A stretch of DNA of 64,000 nt from Oenanthe sinensis. Taxonomy: Eukaryota > Streptophyta > Magnoliopsida > Apiales > Apiaceae. This document shows, piece after piece, positions 1 to 13,370 of this stretch (positions are counted from its first letter, which is position 1; every line of letters begins with the position of its first letter). The notes beneath the pieces are model-generated. The model was not told the DNA's origin and searched no databases. It saw only the letters and a list, made by a program, of their open reading frames with translations. Both the position numbers and the translations under genes were made by a program. The stretch covers positions 22,802,501 to 22,866,500 of the forward strand of contig CM053794.1 of NCBI GenBank assembly GCA_028671895.1, in the 5' to 3' direction.

Positions 1-3000
1 AACCTCCAACAAAATTCCTCAAAAATAAATCTACTTGAGCCTGCTCCAAGCTGACATAATCCAAAACTTTAATATACCATCAGAGCAGAAATCAACATAT
101 AACTAGCTAACAAGACATTAAAGTGAAAATAGAATCAGCACATTAATACAAGGCATTGGCATAGTGGAATTACAACAAACAAACGACCCATATGATGCGG
201 CACTAGAAACTGACATTTTGCTGCAGGTCAGGACTACATAAATTTAGGAAATCAATCCCAATATATTTTTCAAATAAATAAAGCATTGCTATGCTAAAGA
301 AATCAATTACCAAAATCATATAACATGTAACAGCCGGGGATCTTTACGGAACATCCTCTCTACTCTCAAGAGTACAGGCAAGGTCTGCATAGCGTTATAC
401 TCCCCAAACCCTGCTTCATAACACAATCGGGAGGTGTGGTTTGCTTTATACATGTCAACTTCAGTCAAAGTAACCAAAATGCAAGTTATATGGTCTAACT
501 TTAGCATTTTCCAAGAACAGAGGACGAGCTTAAGATATGTGTCACATATTGCATCCAAAGTAATGTAATCATTTTAATAAATAAATAAAAATTCATCTGG
601 GGTCACTATTGTGTCTGCAATTCAGAATTTCAAGGGCAGGGGTGGACAAAACAGAGGGTAATGACTTATTGTTCAGTATTTGTCCTACATATTTGTGACT
701 AAGAGTCCACGAAAGCCAGTAACAGAGACACTTGGTCATCGTGAAGTGCTCATGCATAGTAGTAGAAAATTTACATGACCCATCGAAGTTGTAAGAGAAG
801 TAGCAAAAATTTTAAAAGCTTAATTAAAGCAGACTTGATAGATTACCTTCTTAAGATTAAGCCATCCTTTGTGGTATATGGATCAAGTATATCTAATATG
901 CAGAATAGCTGCCTTGATTTCTCCAGACTCCTGGTAATAAATTGATAGGTTCGATTCTCAATGTATACCCTAGCACATCCATTATAGAATTTATGCACAT
1001 TTAGAAAAATGAAAACCTTGTTGATTAGTAAACTCGGAAATATATATATACACACACATTTCAGTCACCTTACAATCTGAAGACCTAAACCAACTAAAAC
1101 CTCCTTAACATCCTCAACTTTATGGCAACCTATTAGGCTTATGGTAGTCTCTGCAACATGCCAAAAAAAGAAAAAAAAAGTGATATGTTAGTAATATCCA
1201 GAAAATCAGGCATAATATACAAACATATAGTTTTTACAGAAGAAAACAGTAAAACATTCATACCGTAACGAATCTAACCTGACCCATCATATTCATTGTT
1301 GATGAGTAGCATATACAGCTTTTGTTCACTACTCCGCAACACAACTAGTTCACTGTATGTAGAAAAGAACGATAGTAAGACAGGCTTCATATATAGTTTA
1401 ATAGTTAGCGATCTCAAGAAAGTACTCTGATCAAATATGAAAGAAGAGAGGATAAGAGACATTCCAGGAATGTACATAATTAAATCTCTATTTAATTCAA
1501 ATGATAAGAAAATAGGCATGAAGCACCTATGAGTTGAAACCTAATTCAAGTAAATATAGATCCACCAGTTCACAATACGGAGTCCTACATATAATTAGTA
1601 GTATTGACCTCCCATCATGTTTCAAATTGTCACAAAAGCTCCAGAGCATACGAACTAGCAGAGGAACTTCAACCCACAAGATACAAATTATTAGCAGCAA
1701 TTAAAGCTGCAATTACTTAAAAAGTAATTCTGACCCATCAATTTTGTTGTGCACTGACCAGCATATTGAGAAATCCACCTAATAATGGAAGAAATTAGAA
1801 AGACCGCAAGCCTGCACAGGAGGCATGACTGGATTTGTTTTGGGATCACCATTAAAAATTCAGAAGACTTAATTTTTTTAATCCATTTCTGTAATCATAA
1901 ATCAAAACTACAGGGAGGTTTTTTTTACCACTTTACAGTTTTGTCAAAACTTTTCGTTTCTCTTTTTTTACTTTAGCTAAGGTACTAACGGTCAATGGCA
2001 CCTCTTCGCTCCCCCCAACCCCCCCCCCCCCCCCCCCATGTGGATTTCCTTGTGATCCATGGTAAATCTGTGTACTAAGAAGCTGAAAGGATATTTACAA
2101 AGGGACACTATTATATAAGGATAAATAGTGTGTAACAAGTCCTGTAGCAATTCTTTTCTGGCTTTTTCCCGTGAGTATGTCCCTTGAAGCGTCAAACAGG
2201 GGAAAAGTAAAAATTGATTATGAAAACTGAAATAAGGAGATTAGGTAAACTGGAAATATGTGACATTACGACCTTAAACCACCATCAATCCTAAGCTCAC
2301 GTGCATCATGCAGAGTGGGGATTAAACAAAGAGGAATGCCACCTACTGAATGATACAACGATTGGAAGGCCTAGCGTTAGTTCCTGCTTCACAATATGTC
2401 AGGTTACAGGTTTGCACTGGTACCAGTGAGCAAGATGACAATAAGCAGCACAGCACTTGCCCAACTAAAGTCTAAACTAAGGCTTGAGCACGACGAGACT
2501 AATGCTAGAAAGTCCTTAATATAAGCTCAAGATAGATTATGCATAAAAACATATTGATTTTAAATTCGTAAAATATAAAAGATATTAGTTGAGGACACAT
2601 ATGTTTTTTTTAATAAAATGACAATAAACAGTACCGCTAACTTTACCTTTCTTTGTAATCACCATTAGCACCAAGAATAGAATTGCAGCGCATATATTGT
2701 CTACAAGTTTCTTGGACTAAAGAATCGGCAACATTTGAATTGAAATGATTCACAATGAAATCATCTGATCCCAGATATCCTAATTTCGTTTCAGATAGGA
2801 TATTTCCACTGTCTCTAGAATGTGATGTTATACCTGCACTTTCCCAGGTATGAATCTCGCTGTCAAGGGAGACTGGTCTCTTTGTCGTGTCTAACATATC
2901 ATCCCTTGAAGTATCTAGAGGGCCGTGCAACCTAACTAATGGTACCCCCTCATCATCCATATCATCTCTATCCGTCAGTGAAACAACTCTTCTCTTTGAT

Positions 3001-6000
3001 ATCCTTTTACAATTTTCATTCTGCCAACAATCCCCCTCCTGTTGTACAATACAACTTGTACCATGTAATAGTTCAGAAAAGTACGGTTCACTCTCTTCTA
3101 CAATACTAGAAATTCTTCTGGTGTCTGCATCCAATAAATAATTTCCATTCTGTTTTAGTGTTGTAATGTCATATCTTTTCTTATAAGAAGCATCACCAGA
3201 ATAATTCACAGAGAAGTCGTAATCATCCACACTTTTGTCTGAAGGTTCGTCTATACATGATGCATCAACATGAGGTGTACATACTCGAAATTCAGCAGAA
3301 TCATCATCGCTATAGCTTGTATTACTATCCGTAGATGCGGTTGTATAGGAATCTGCTGATAGCTGAAAAAGTTCTTCCTCTAAGTTTTGACGGCGATGCA
3401 AAATATCCTCCTGATAATGAGGAGGTGAACTCAGGCAAGCTGTTGATTGCGATTCTATAATTTCATCAATAGCAGCCAAAGGTCCGACGGTCCTTTTCAT
3501 CCTCACCCCATCATCTTCTAGGACAGCACAAGAAACAAGGCAAGAGCTTTCATCCTGTACGAGATGAGCACTTTCTGTACAAGACAATTGCATACGCCTC
3601 GGACTAGAATTACTCCCTTCAACAAAAGGAATCCCCTCAACATCAGCATGCCTGATGGGCAATGTTGTAGTTACATTACCATTTGGATCAAAGTACTGCC
3701 GGCCATTAAAACCAGGATCAGACTCCAGAGTATACACACTACTCTGTATAGAAGAAGCTTGAGCAGAGTCAGCCACATATTTTGAGGACTTGCCTAGTTG
3801 GTGATATCTTGTGTTGCTTTCTGGATAATTTCTCTGATCAGGATCAACTACATTGCCGCTACATTGAGCACCATCAATAGAAAATTTTGAATCTTGATTT
3901 ATCCAGTCTTTAATCTCCTCCAACCAGAGACTGGATCGCTCTCTTTTCATCAGCTCAATTCTATTTATTAAATTGACTATTTCATCTTTCTCATCCAAAC
4001 CATTATCCACTTTACCTTGGACTTCATTTTCACATTCAACCGACTCCTGATCAGAACATATATATGGACTTTGTTCTTCACTTTCAATATTTGCAAGACG
4101 GGAAATCTTTCTCTGCAAAAAATTAGAAATAAAAATTAAAAAAAATCAAGAAAATACTATCCTGCAAATGGGAATTAATGACTATAGAATACTTGATACA
4201 AAAAAAATACTTCATCAACTTACTGGTTTTGTGTTGATGGGGACCTCTAATCCGGCATTATCTTTTGCTTTAAAATAAAACCCAAAACTAGCAAGCCGTG
4301 TCTGCCTTCTCGCAATAATAATTTGACGCTTCCAAAACTCTCTTCTACACATTTTCCTTTCATCCAACTGCATCTATAGACGTCATACATTTAAAGAAGA
4401 TACATAACCAAATTAGACAGAGCACTGTAATATTTGCATCAATTATCTTTGTTATCTCTACATGTAGTTCAGATTCCAAACATTTCCACAAAGTAAAGAA
4501 ATAATTTTTCTATCCTGCAACTTACTTCATCTGGATGAGGGAAAAAGCTAAAAACTTGTGCACGGTACCAGCTTGCACAACACAATGGATTTCCTTCTAA
4601 CCAAAGACTTTTTAAATGTGTGAGACCAGAAAGAATCTCTAGTTCTGAAAAATTGGAGAGAATGTTGTAGGAGAGATCGAGCCCTTCTAGGGACAACAGA
4701 TTTTCAATCCCACGCAATGTTGTAAGAGCATTGTTCCTCAGAACAAGTTTAACAACTTGACAAGAAAGCTGAAGACAGAGAAACAAGTTTAAGATAACCT
4801 ATGACATGTTCGGTTAGATCAAAGTAGCTAGAAAATATTTACCATGTCTAATCGTAAGCCTAAAAAATGAAAAGCTTAATTTGTGTGTAATTTGTCCAAC
4901 GCGCGCATCATGCATCATAATGTAACAATTTAATATGTTTCGTGCAAGAGCGCAAATAGGTATGAATAAAATAACCTGCTTAATATGCATAACTTGTTGC
5001 TCACATGCTTAATAATTAGAATTCTTTATATTTTTGCAACATTGACATTTCGTAGTATACAGTCAGTATTAAGTATTAACAGTGTGAACAATAATGGAAA
5101 TACTTAATGAAAAGTGTTGCACAAATTAATGTATAAAAGTGACACAATAGAAAATTTTCCAATCATTGTAAAATATATCTAGATAACTACAACCAAAAAT
5201 AAAAAAGTGACCAAAAAAACTAAGTCATACTATGGTATATTCACATGGCGACATGACATGACATTATCAATCCCCTATTGTCCCACACTTACTGTATCTA
5301 TAGTCATGGCAAATGATTTAAATCATTTTAAGGTATTTTCAGAAAAAGGAAAAAAAAAAGTTCACTAGATCTCGTTCTACTCCTTCCAGTGTAGAATGGA
5401 GATACCCTTGTATTCAATAGCACATTTTTCAATCATTTATTCTGGTCGGTGACCTAGAGCAGGGTTATTATTGGCCGACTAGTCTCCAGCCACTCAAGGA
5501 TCATCGACTCAAAGATTGCCCTTTAATATTACTTGAGTTCATAAACAGGTGGTTTTGTTAAATGACTCAGATTTACAGTTTCATTAAAAGATTTAACTAA
5601 TAACAGTTTGGAATAATCAAATCATACACCAATCAAACATTCTGATATGGATCCAAACCATGTAGACGCGGTTGAATTTATCTTGCTGAGACTGCGACAA
5701 AAAAGAGGTAATGAAATTTAGAGCTTAATGAATACTTTTGAATGCTAGGAGATCGGCCTTATATCTTTAGTATGCTATCATGCTTTGCAGTAGATTTTAT
5801 ACCTTATCATGGCTTGTTATTTTTAATGGATTTTCTTCTTCTGAGCTGTATTTTTTGGACACGATGTGTTGTACTAATTTAATTTAAACATACTGTTAAT
5901 AGTTTCAAAATTATTTTAAATCGACAAACATGTTAAGTGTTTGTTTGCTCATATTGTAAAGCATAATTTATTACATGATTGGTTGTATAGGTAATTGACG

Positions 6001-6483
6001 TTATCTATCATGTTAAACTGACTAGTCGGGAAACCTCTGACAAGTATCTAATTATGATAATTTTGACCTACAGAAATCTATAAATCCTTACAATTTCCTC
6101 CCCCTCCATGTAACACACATATTCAGTGAATTTCCATTTTACAGGAGAAAGTAAGCCCGGTAAAAAAAACTAAGAACCAATGATCATTACACAGATAAAA
6201 TACAAGTTAGAATAAATTTAATAATTGCTAATTTTATCTTAATTAGTGATGACATTACGAGGGCAAGTGCTCCTCGCATTTTTGCAGTTTTATGTGTTGG
6301 TAGTAGAGGCTTCACTTATATACAGGGGTCGAGGATGAAAAATTACATTTTATCCCTTTATGATATGAAAATTTCCTCCTTTCCACATAATTTTATTTTT
6401 TTTAAAAAAATAAAATTATCTAGATGATTGTTCCACAAAAATTATCGTCTTGACCCTCTGTAGAAGTTAGCATATTTAGTGTT

Positions 6484-6527
<44 letters not shown>

Positions 6528-9500
6528 GAAAAAGAAAACTATATTTAATTTGCAAATGAGTTTTATTTAATGGAACACGGTAAACCACCTATGTAACATT
6601 ATTGTCATTATAATATCGATTTTGTGAACTTGTTTTATTGAAGTCAAAATAAACCTCATATAGTAACATGTAGAAATTTGTTCAGAAAACAAATTAAGTA
6701 TTTCAATATACATTTTCTCAAGCTAAAAACTTTTTTACTCGTGTACGTATATAATTAGTTGAAATTTTCTGTTTACTTTTTTATGTATATTATTGCAATT
6801 TTTTGTTGGTTGACCTTGATTCTATATTTCAATATAGTTTGATACATCAGTTTATTATTCTGTTGATATAATTTAAACACCTAAATATATCATCTTACTG
6901 AATATTCATTAAAGGAATAGATGATACTCCTTCCATCCAACCATTTTTTTTACACTTGGGTTGGGCACATAGGACAAAAAGAAAAAATGAATAAAGTATT
7001 GGATCCAATTAATATTTAGCAAATAAAGGATAATACATTAGAAGGGTGGGGGAATTCATTTTTTTATAATTAAAATTTTACTACTTTAGAAATGTAAAGA
7101 ATTAGGTGGAGGTGGAGGTGGAGGGAGTATATCATAACATTAACAAAAAAGGAGAAGATTTATCCTATAATCCTTTTTTAGATGTTCCACTACCTAAAAT
7201 CCTTTTTAAGATATATAGTATCAACTAATATATCCTTTTTGAATTATAAAACATCTATCAACCATTAGAAAGGGAATAGATTTTCATAATAATTCATAGA
7301 AATGATTTTTCCATCTTTGTATATACAAACCCAATAAAGTCGTAGAGCCAAAAAATACATACGCCACTTTGAAGCAATTGTATGAATGCTTCAAATACAA
7401 GTGCAATGAGTCTATAGGTACAAAGCAACATAAACAGGCGGTGAATATATGTTACCTCATTTAATGATGCAATTGTTCTCAGGTGATTGTACCCGAGATC
7501 TAGGTGCTTCAATTTGATACACTTAAGGAGGTTATCTACCCTTGTAAACTTGTTTCTACTTAGATCTAAGGTTTCAACAACAGGAAGAAGTTGCAAAGAC
7601 TCGTCCATAAGAAGCAATCCATTACAAGCACATGAAACAGAATTTAACTGGTTCCACTGGGGAGAATCTTTTATCTCCGCAATTCTACTTGCAAATACAT
7701 GCCGAAGTGCATCCTGAGTCCAGAAAAAGGGGGAAAACATTAAACATTAGTTTTTCAGATGCGCACTATCATGCGATTATTGAACATTATCTAACTACAA
7801 TAGTCTAAATGGTTCATTATGCAATTACCTATGAACTTTGATATATATTAAAGGAAAAAAAGGTAATGTACCTCCAAATATGGGATTAAGAGCTTGAATC
7901 TTATGCTACTAGTGCCCATTAATATAGTATTTTATGAACACTAATGAAAGAGGTCTAAGAAATTGCATATTATTCGAGAAAACAAGATGTTTATGCGAGA
8001 CAAGAAAAGAAAAACAACAGATTTAAACTGCATTACCTTATTATTAAATTCTTTTAAATTATTAGATTATTAGATAAAATGATGGCAAAAGGAGGCACAA
8101 ACTTGGTTAGGGTATCTTAATATTTCGTTCCATAGTTTTCAGGCATATTACAATGATGAATATTATGTCTCTTTTATGTGTTTAAGGGGATAGGTGGAAA
8201 ACTTAACATATATAACAATAGCAACGATTTTCTTTGGACCTGCATTTAACTATGCAAATGTACAGATGCAAAGTTGCAAACACCTTAAAACCTGGGAAGC
8301 ACGGACTCTTCTAAAACCCTGCCGTATGCGAGTCGGACTCGGCCGACTCGGCCGACTCGGCTACTCGGCACCGACTCGGCTGAGTATGTATCCGACTCGC
8401 CAGGTGGCGAGTCGATGCAAAAACGTCTGTCGACTCGCCCCCGACTCTCCCCCGACTCGGCCCCGACTCGGCCCGACTCGGCCCGACTCGGCCGACTCTC
8501 CCCCAACTTGGCCCGACTCGTCCCGACTCGCCCCCGACTCGTCCCCGACTCGTCCCGACTCGCCCCCATACAAAAAAAGGCCTAACCCCACATATTTAAA
8601 CATATATATTATCTATTATCTTCTTCTCCTATATATACATACATCCATATAGTGTGTGTGTGTGTGTGTATATATATATTACCATATGTGTTCCTCTGTG
8701 TGTATATATATACATACATCTTGCTAGGGTTCTTGTGTGTGTATTATAGTTTAAGTGAAATGAAACTATTAAGTGTTTGATGCATACAAATCCTATATAT
8801 AAATATATTTTTTTATTATATTTTTATTTGCCGAGTCGCGTATCCAGGACTCTTTGAGAATTGGCGAGTCCCCGTGTCCCCGTACCCGTGTCCCGTGTCG
8901 CCGTATCCGAGTCCGTGCTTCTTAGCTTAAAACTTTGCAATATTACCCAAGTAAAACTTGTATCAGATTTGAGGAGATATGACCGGGAAAAACAGTGATT
9001 TGGAGCTCCATCAATGAAAAAGGCCTAAACAAAGTATGGTTTGATTCATTGTAAAAACAAAACAACTTTTTCCTTTTGTGTTTGTGTAATGCACCAAGGA
9101 CACTGAATCCATAACAGGATGGGATCCTCCTCCCCCTGGCTATATACAAACGGAAATTGTATCCTGCCAGTAAATAATGAACTGTTCTTCCATGCACCCC
9201 AACAACAAATTGGCCTTTGAGAAAAGCCAGTGAATGACTTCCAGAATATTTCTGGGAAAGGGAAGAGAAGGAAAGAAATGAAAGAGAAAGTGATGGAGCT
9301 GTTTACAACTTCAAATACTTGTCTTGTCCTTCGTATATTTTCATAAACTCCAATAAGTCTTTCAAGACGTAGTCAAAATGGATTAGATTTTGACCATGAA
9401 ATGTAAAGATCTACGTTGACTCCATTGGGAAACTTATATTTAACAACTTTGTAACCCAAAGACAAACGCTCTAAAATTTTGGAGAAAAATACTGTAATTC

Positions 9501-10330
9501 TATTTATCACAAGAGATATTTTATTCTTGTTCTAATTTTTTTGCACTAAACTAATCCAAACACTCCTATTTCATAACTTAACATTACAATACAATACAAT
9601 CAAAGTGTGCAACACTTAAGCTTACCCCTAAATTGCAACTCCATCAAAAGAAGTTAAGAATTCAAGTTCGGACGTGTTTAAGTTACTTGCTAATAAAATC
9701 GGCAACCAAATGACCTCAAACCAACTCTAAAATTTGAGGGAAATTACACTAGTATAATACTTCAATTCACCACATGACATAAACATTTAACTAATATCAC
9801 AACACTTGACTAATTCACACACTTCAATTCAAAATATAACATTACAACACAATATCGTATCCAATTAAAACAAAACAAAAAACACTCACAGTCGAATTAT
9901 GACACACAAATTTCTCCAAACTATGCCTCAATTCCAACAATCCTCGCGCCGCGGAGGTACTCAAATCACATCCACGTAGCTCCAACACCTTCAATCTCTC
10001 AAACGGCAACAACGACAACCGCGTCGGATCCCTGATATTCGCCGGAAGCACCGACACAACTTTCAACGACGTCAACAGCCGTAAAATCCGCCGGAGATGT
10101 TCTAGGGCACGGTGATCACCTAAATCGGAGATGTAAGCACGGAGATAATCCACCGGAGCTCCGTGTAGAAGCGATTCGAGCTCCGAAAAAGCTTCGAGTC
10201 TCGATTGAACGTAGTGAAGACCTACCGGATTAAGCTTCAGAGTAACGGTGCCGTCGATTAGATTTCCGGCGAGTTTGTCGACGAACTTGACGAGAGATTC
10301 GAGGTAGCGATCGCCGGTGACGAGAGGCAT
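1..10330 (-). CDS. LRR protein, plant STK11IP-like (5' nine exons, 3' end outside window)
   Basis: Coding exons on the minus strand: 10330-9890, 7713-7456, 4768-4526, 4367-4224, 4112-2647, 1352-1279, 1150-1069, 969-847 and 50-<1. All have GT/AG borders and the phases join without a break. The start is the ATG at 10330, giving MPLVTGDRYLESLVKFVD. Residues 1-147 form a conserved N-terminal region with a leucine-rich segment. Exons 2 and 3 (about residues 148-314) carry several LRRs (VETLDLSRNKF, LKHLDLGYNHL, LEGLDLSYNIL, LKSLWLEGNPLCC). Exon 5 encodes about 490 acidic, Ser-rich, low-complexity residues. Exons 6-9 encode a more ordered C-terminal part (VVLRSSEQKLYMLLI, LIGCHKVEDVKEVLVGLGLQ, FITRSLEKSRQL). 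From recall, this matches plant proteins annotated as serine/threonine kinase 11-interacting protein or 'outer arm dynein light chain 1-like'. The plant function is not known to me. It is probably a cytosolic scaffold. The family call is fairly firm and the function is not. Confidence 0.82.
331..415 (-). repeat. short dispersed repeat, copy 1
   Basis: This lies in the intron between exons 8 and 9 of the LRR gene. Read on the minus strand it contains GCAGACCTTGCC followed by GAGTAGAGAGGATGTTCCG and AAAGATCCCCGG. The same core (TAGAGAG, TGTTTTCG, AAAGACCC) recurs at 22594-22670 and 39824-39900. It resembles the conserved part of a SINE-like dispersed repeat common in eudicots. Boundaries and superfamily are not resolved. 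Confidence 0.5.
2019..2037. repeat. poly-C run of 19
   Basis: An uninterrupted run of 19 C lies within the intron between exons 5 and 6 of the LRR gene, just after CCCCCCAA. It is a simple repeat with no gene signal and a likely polymerase-slippage or assembly-uncertain site. Confidence 0.9.
6486..6526. repeat. (AT)n microsatellite
   Basis: About 20 AT dinucleotides lie inside intron 2 of the LRR gene (4769-7455). The rest of that intron is AT-rich. Apart from the Stowaway-like MITE at 6927-7127, I see no coding sequence in it. Confidence 0.95.
6927..7127. mobile_element. Stowaway-like MITE
   Basis: The element starts CTCCTTCCATCC after a TA and ends GGAGGTGGAGGGAG before a TA. This is the Stowaway (Tc1/mariner) pattern of CTCC(C/T)TCC termini flanked by a TA duplication. 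It is about 200 bp, non-coding and intronic. The right end is expanded by a GGAGGT triplication. Confidence 0.6.
8274..8940. mobile_element. Inverted-repeat element with GACTCG-rich core
   Basis: The ends are imperfect inverted repeats. The left reads TTGCAAACACC...GAAGCACGGACTC. The right, reverse-complemented, reads TTGCAAAGTTTTAAG...GAAGCACGGACTC. The left half (8330-8570) is a degenerate array of GACTCGG/GACTCGCC units with unusually high GC for this window. The right half holds GTGTCC/GTATCC-type units. It sits in intron 1 of the LRR gene. ORFs across the array are by-products of the repeat. I found no clear target-site duplication, so the superfamily is open. Confidence 0.6.
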
Positions 10331-10805
10331 TCCGATGAAAGAGATAGAGTTACGATATATACATACAGGTCCGTGTATGTATAGATTGGTTGTGAAATTG
10401 GGAAGTAATTGAGAGAGAGAGAGAGAGTAATTAGGGGGGAGAGAGAGAGTAGTGGTATTATTGCAAGTATATTTTATTTTAATTAATAAATGAACAGGGG
10501 TTTGATATATTGCTAATGATTGGGGGGTTGTGGAATATTTTTGGGGCACAGAGGACACGTGGACACCATGCACTGTTCTAACCATGTGACTTGCTGTCTC
10601 TGGGTACTAAATATTCTTCATTTATTACTGTAAATTTTATGGTTTACTTCTTAAATACATTAATTAATTAAGTCACCGGATGCAAATTTTATTTTACTTT
10701 TGCAGATTTATATAAATATCAATTAATTAATTAATAATGATTTCAATACGCTAGTATGGTTTCGTTGCTATAATATTATTTAATAAAATTCTATATTTAA
10801 AATAT

Positions 10806-11171
10806 ATAGACTCAGCGAGAAACTCCTTATTTGAGTAACTGAAAAACCAAATCATATTTTATAAGAATTTGATTAACAAATAACTATAGAATACTACAAA
10901 ACATACAAATAATTATAGAACACCAAAAATAATGGCAAAAAAATTACATAATATACAAAAAAATATAAAACACTAATGCTGAATAGTATTCTGTAATTTT
11001 GTGTTATATATTTTTTATATGTTATGTAAATTTTTTTTTGTTTTGTGATTATTTTTTGTGTTTTATAGATTTTTCTATGTTCAGAAATTTTTTCATGTGT
11101 TCTGTAATTATATTTGTTGTTGGTTTTTCAGTTACTCAAATAATGGAGTTTCTCATTGAATCTAAGTCTAT
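10806..11171. mobile_element. Foldback MITE
   Basis: Long inverted arms are present. The left arm carries GAGAAACTCC, TTATTTGAGTAACTGAAA and AACC. The right arm, reverse-complemented, gives GAGAAACTCC, ATTATTTGAGTAACTG and AAAAACC. The centre is AT-rich and itself partly self-complementary. The element is followed directly by a (TA)n tract at about 11171-11192. It is non-coding and its superfamily is not assigned. Confidence 0.6.
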
Positions 11172-11824
11172 ATATATATATATATATATATATGATAAAT
11201 GAATTTTGATATTATAATACATTTCATTTCAGTTTGATATTTTGTTTGATTGAGAATAATAAAATGAAATAAATGAAATTAAAATAAAATAATGAAGTTC
11301 GGAGAAAATATTTGGGGAAAAAAGTAAATAGTAAAAATTTTATGATGAGATTTGTGACAACAAAAATAATAATAGAATGAACGTTACTTTTTAAATTAGT
11401 AGGTTGAAACTCTGATTTAAGCTTTATGCAGTTAGTAATGGTATAAAAAAATGAATGAAAATCTTGAATATGCAGTTAAATTCGGGTGATGGTCTAAAAT
11501 TATTATTGACTAAAAGGTGGCCTAAATGCCAATAGGCCAGAGGGATAACCCCAATTACCCACATGTCACGTTAGTGTCAATAACGTGTTTTGTTATTACA
11601 CCTCCCATATAAGTGTGTCATTAGTTATGCATTGATGATACAAGTTATGATATATATGAGACGCTTTACATAACAACTTTTCTGGCAGATACGTTATACA
11701 CAACTTCGTATCATCTTCTTAAATAACTAATTACACCACAAATAACAATGTATTCTCACAAATACACCATACATAATAGTGTATCGTCTTCTTCTCTTAA
11801 CTTTTTTTTCGAATTATAAACTTG

Positions 11825-11978
11825 ATGTGCTAAAAATATGCACTAATCAAAACTCTAAGATTTTCTTTTTCCATCAACAAACACATCTCATCTCTTATCT
11901 CATGTGCTAAAAATATGCACTAATCAAAACTCTAAGATCTTCTTTTTCCATCAACAAACACATCTCATCTCTTATCTC
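11825..11978. repeat. 77-bp tandem duplication
   Basis: Two nearly identical 77-bp copies lie head to tail (11825-11901 and 11902-11978), each starting ATGTGCTAAAAATATGCAC. They differ at very few positions, so the duplication is recent. Confidence 0.9.
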
Positions 11979-12782
11979 ATGTACACATATATTATATATA
12001 TGTATATATAGATTTTATACACCAAATTTTGTATGTATATGTGCGTATGGTGTATGCTTTATCTAAATACATCTTTTTACTTTATTAATTTAGTTTGATA
12101 TTAGAAAATGACAAAAGGGAAAGTTATATCAGACACGAGTTCAGAGCTAAACAGAGAACATGATGGATTTGTGTTTGCATCGGATGTAATGCATCTAGAT
12201 GCTATTATCTAATAATTGAGAAACGTCTTTCACGTAAGTGTATTAAAAGGGTAAAAAATACCATAAAAATGAAATTAGATAAATCGGGCTTGTTGTTTTA
12301 AAAAATTGGGTATTAAGGTCAATCTTTCGTTAAATTTCATTTCATTTTTTACAACTTCGTTCATTCCAACTAAATATAACATAAAATATATTATACTTTA
12401 ATTAAAATAATTTATAACTCCAATATTTCAATGAATATACTGTAATAATTTTACTGTAATAAAATTCAAACAAATCACCAAATATTTAGAATAAATAACC
12501 AAAATCGATATATAAATTCATCATCAAATCGCCAATACTTTACATAAATTAACGACCAAACATTTAACATAAAATCACCAAAATTCGAATGAAATCCACC
12601 AAAATTTTAATCTTAAATATCTCATGATTCATCGTTACAACACCTCTGCTGACAACATAACCACCGATTACCGCCATATCTATCATCATCGTCGTATTCA
12701 ATAACGGTTTCAGATCTAACACCAAACTCCGAGAAGATGAATATATTATACAAATCACATAAAAAGAAAATCAAGATATACT

Positions 12783-12860
<78 letters not shown>
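12783..12860. repeat. (ATATGT)n hexanucleotide microsatellite
   Basis: About 13 near-perfect hexamer units of alternating TATATG. Read on the minus strand this gives the His-Ile repeat of a spurious ORF, which I do not call as a gene. Confidence 0.95.
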
Positions 12861-13370
12861 AGGATAAGTGATTGAAGTTATAATATGGTTATAAATCAAA
12901 TCGGGGACGTGGCAGTGAAATGTGATGGCTGAAATGAAAGTGTAAAAGTTGAGAAAGAGAGAGACATGTATGTGATTGTTTAAATGAATGGTGGAAATTA
13001 AAAAATTATTATAAATTGAAAGGTTTGGATTAAATCTCAGTTCTCCTATAACATGAGTTCTCATTTGAGTACCTGCCTATATATCATGTTTATGGTTTTT
13101 TTTTCCGAATTTTAGTTTAGGATATGATTTAAACTGGATTTTCGATCGGATTTCAATACAAAATATATAATATATAAATCTAAATCTAAATTAATTCAAA
13201 TTAAAAATAAATTCAGATCCAAATACAAATAAAAAAATTTGAATTTAATAAAATTCAAATTAAATCAAAACGGACCAGATCTTTTATCCTATTTACAATC
13301 TCAAGTATTTTTCTGAGGGTGGGAAATATAATACTCATAATATAAAATAACAATACTATTCACTTATTAA

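Noticed and set aside
316..558. 80-residue minus-strand ORF in the LRR gene's last visible intron
   Set aside because: It overlaps the dispersed repeat, and the true next exon is at 1-50, where phase and family sequence fit.
1992..2195. Minus-strand ORF with a Gly run
   Set aside because: The Gly run is the poly-C tract. Exon 5 joins exon 6 directly in phase, so no exon is needed here.
8194..8652. ORFs on both strands across the GACTCG array (Pro/Thr/Asp- or Gly/Glu/Ser-rich)
   Set aside because: Open frames come from the short-unit repeat itself. They lie in an intron-borne element and have no family similarity.
12771..13064. ORF ending in a long His-Ile repeat
   Set aside because: Translation of the ATATGT microsatellite; no coding context.
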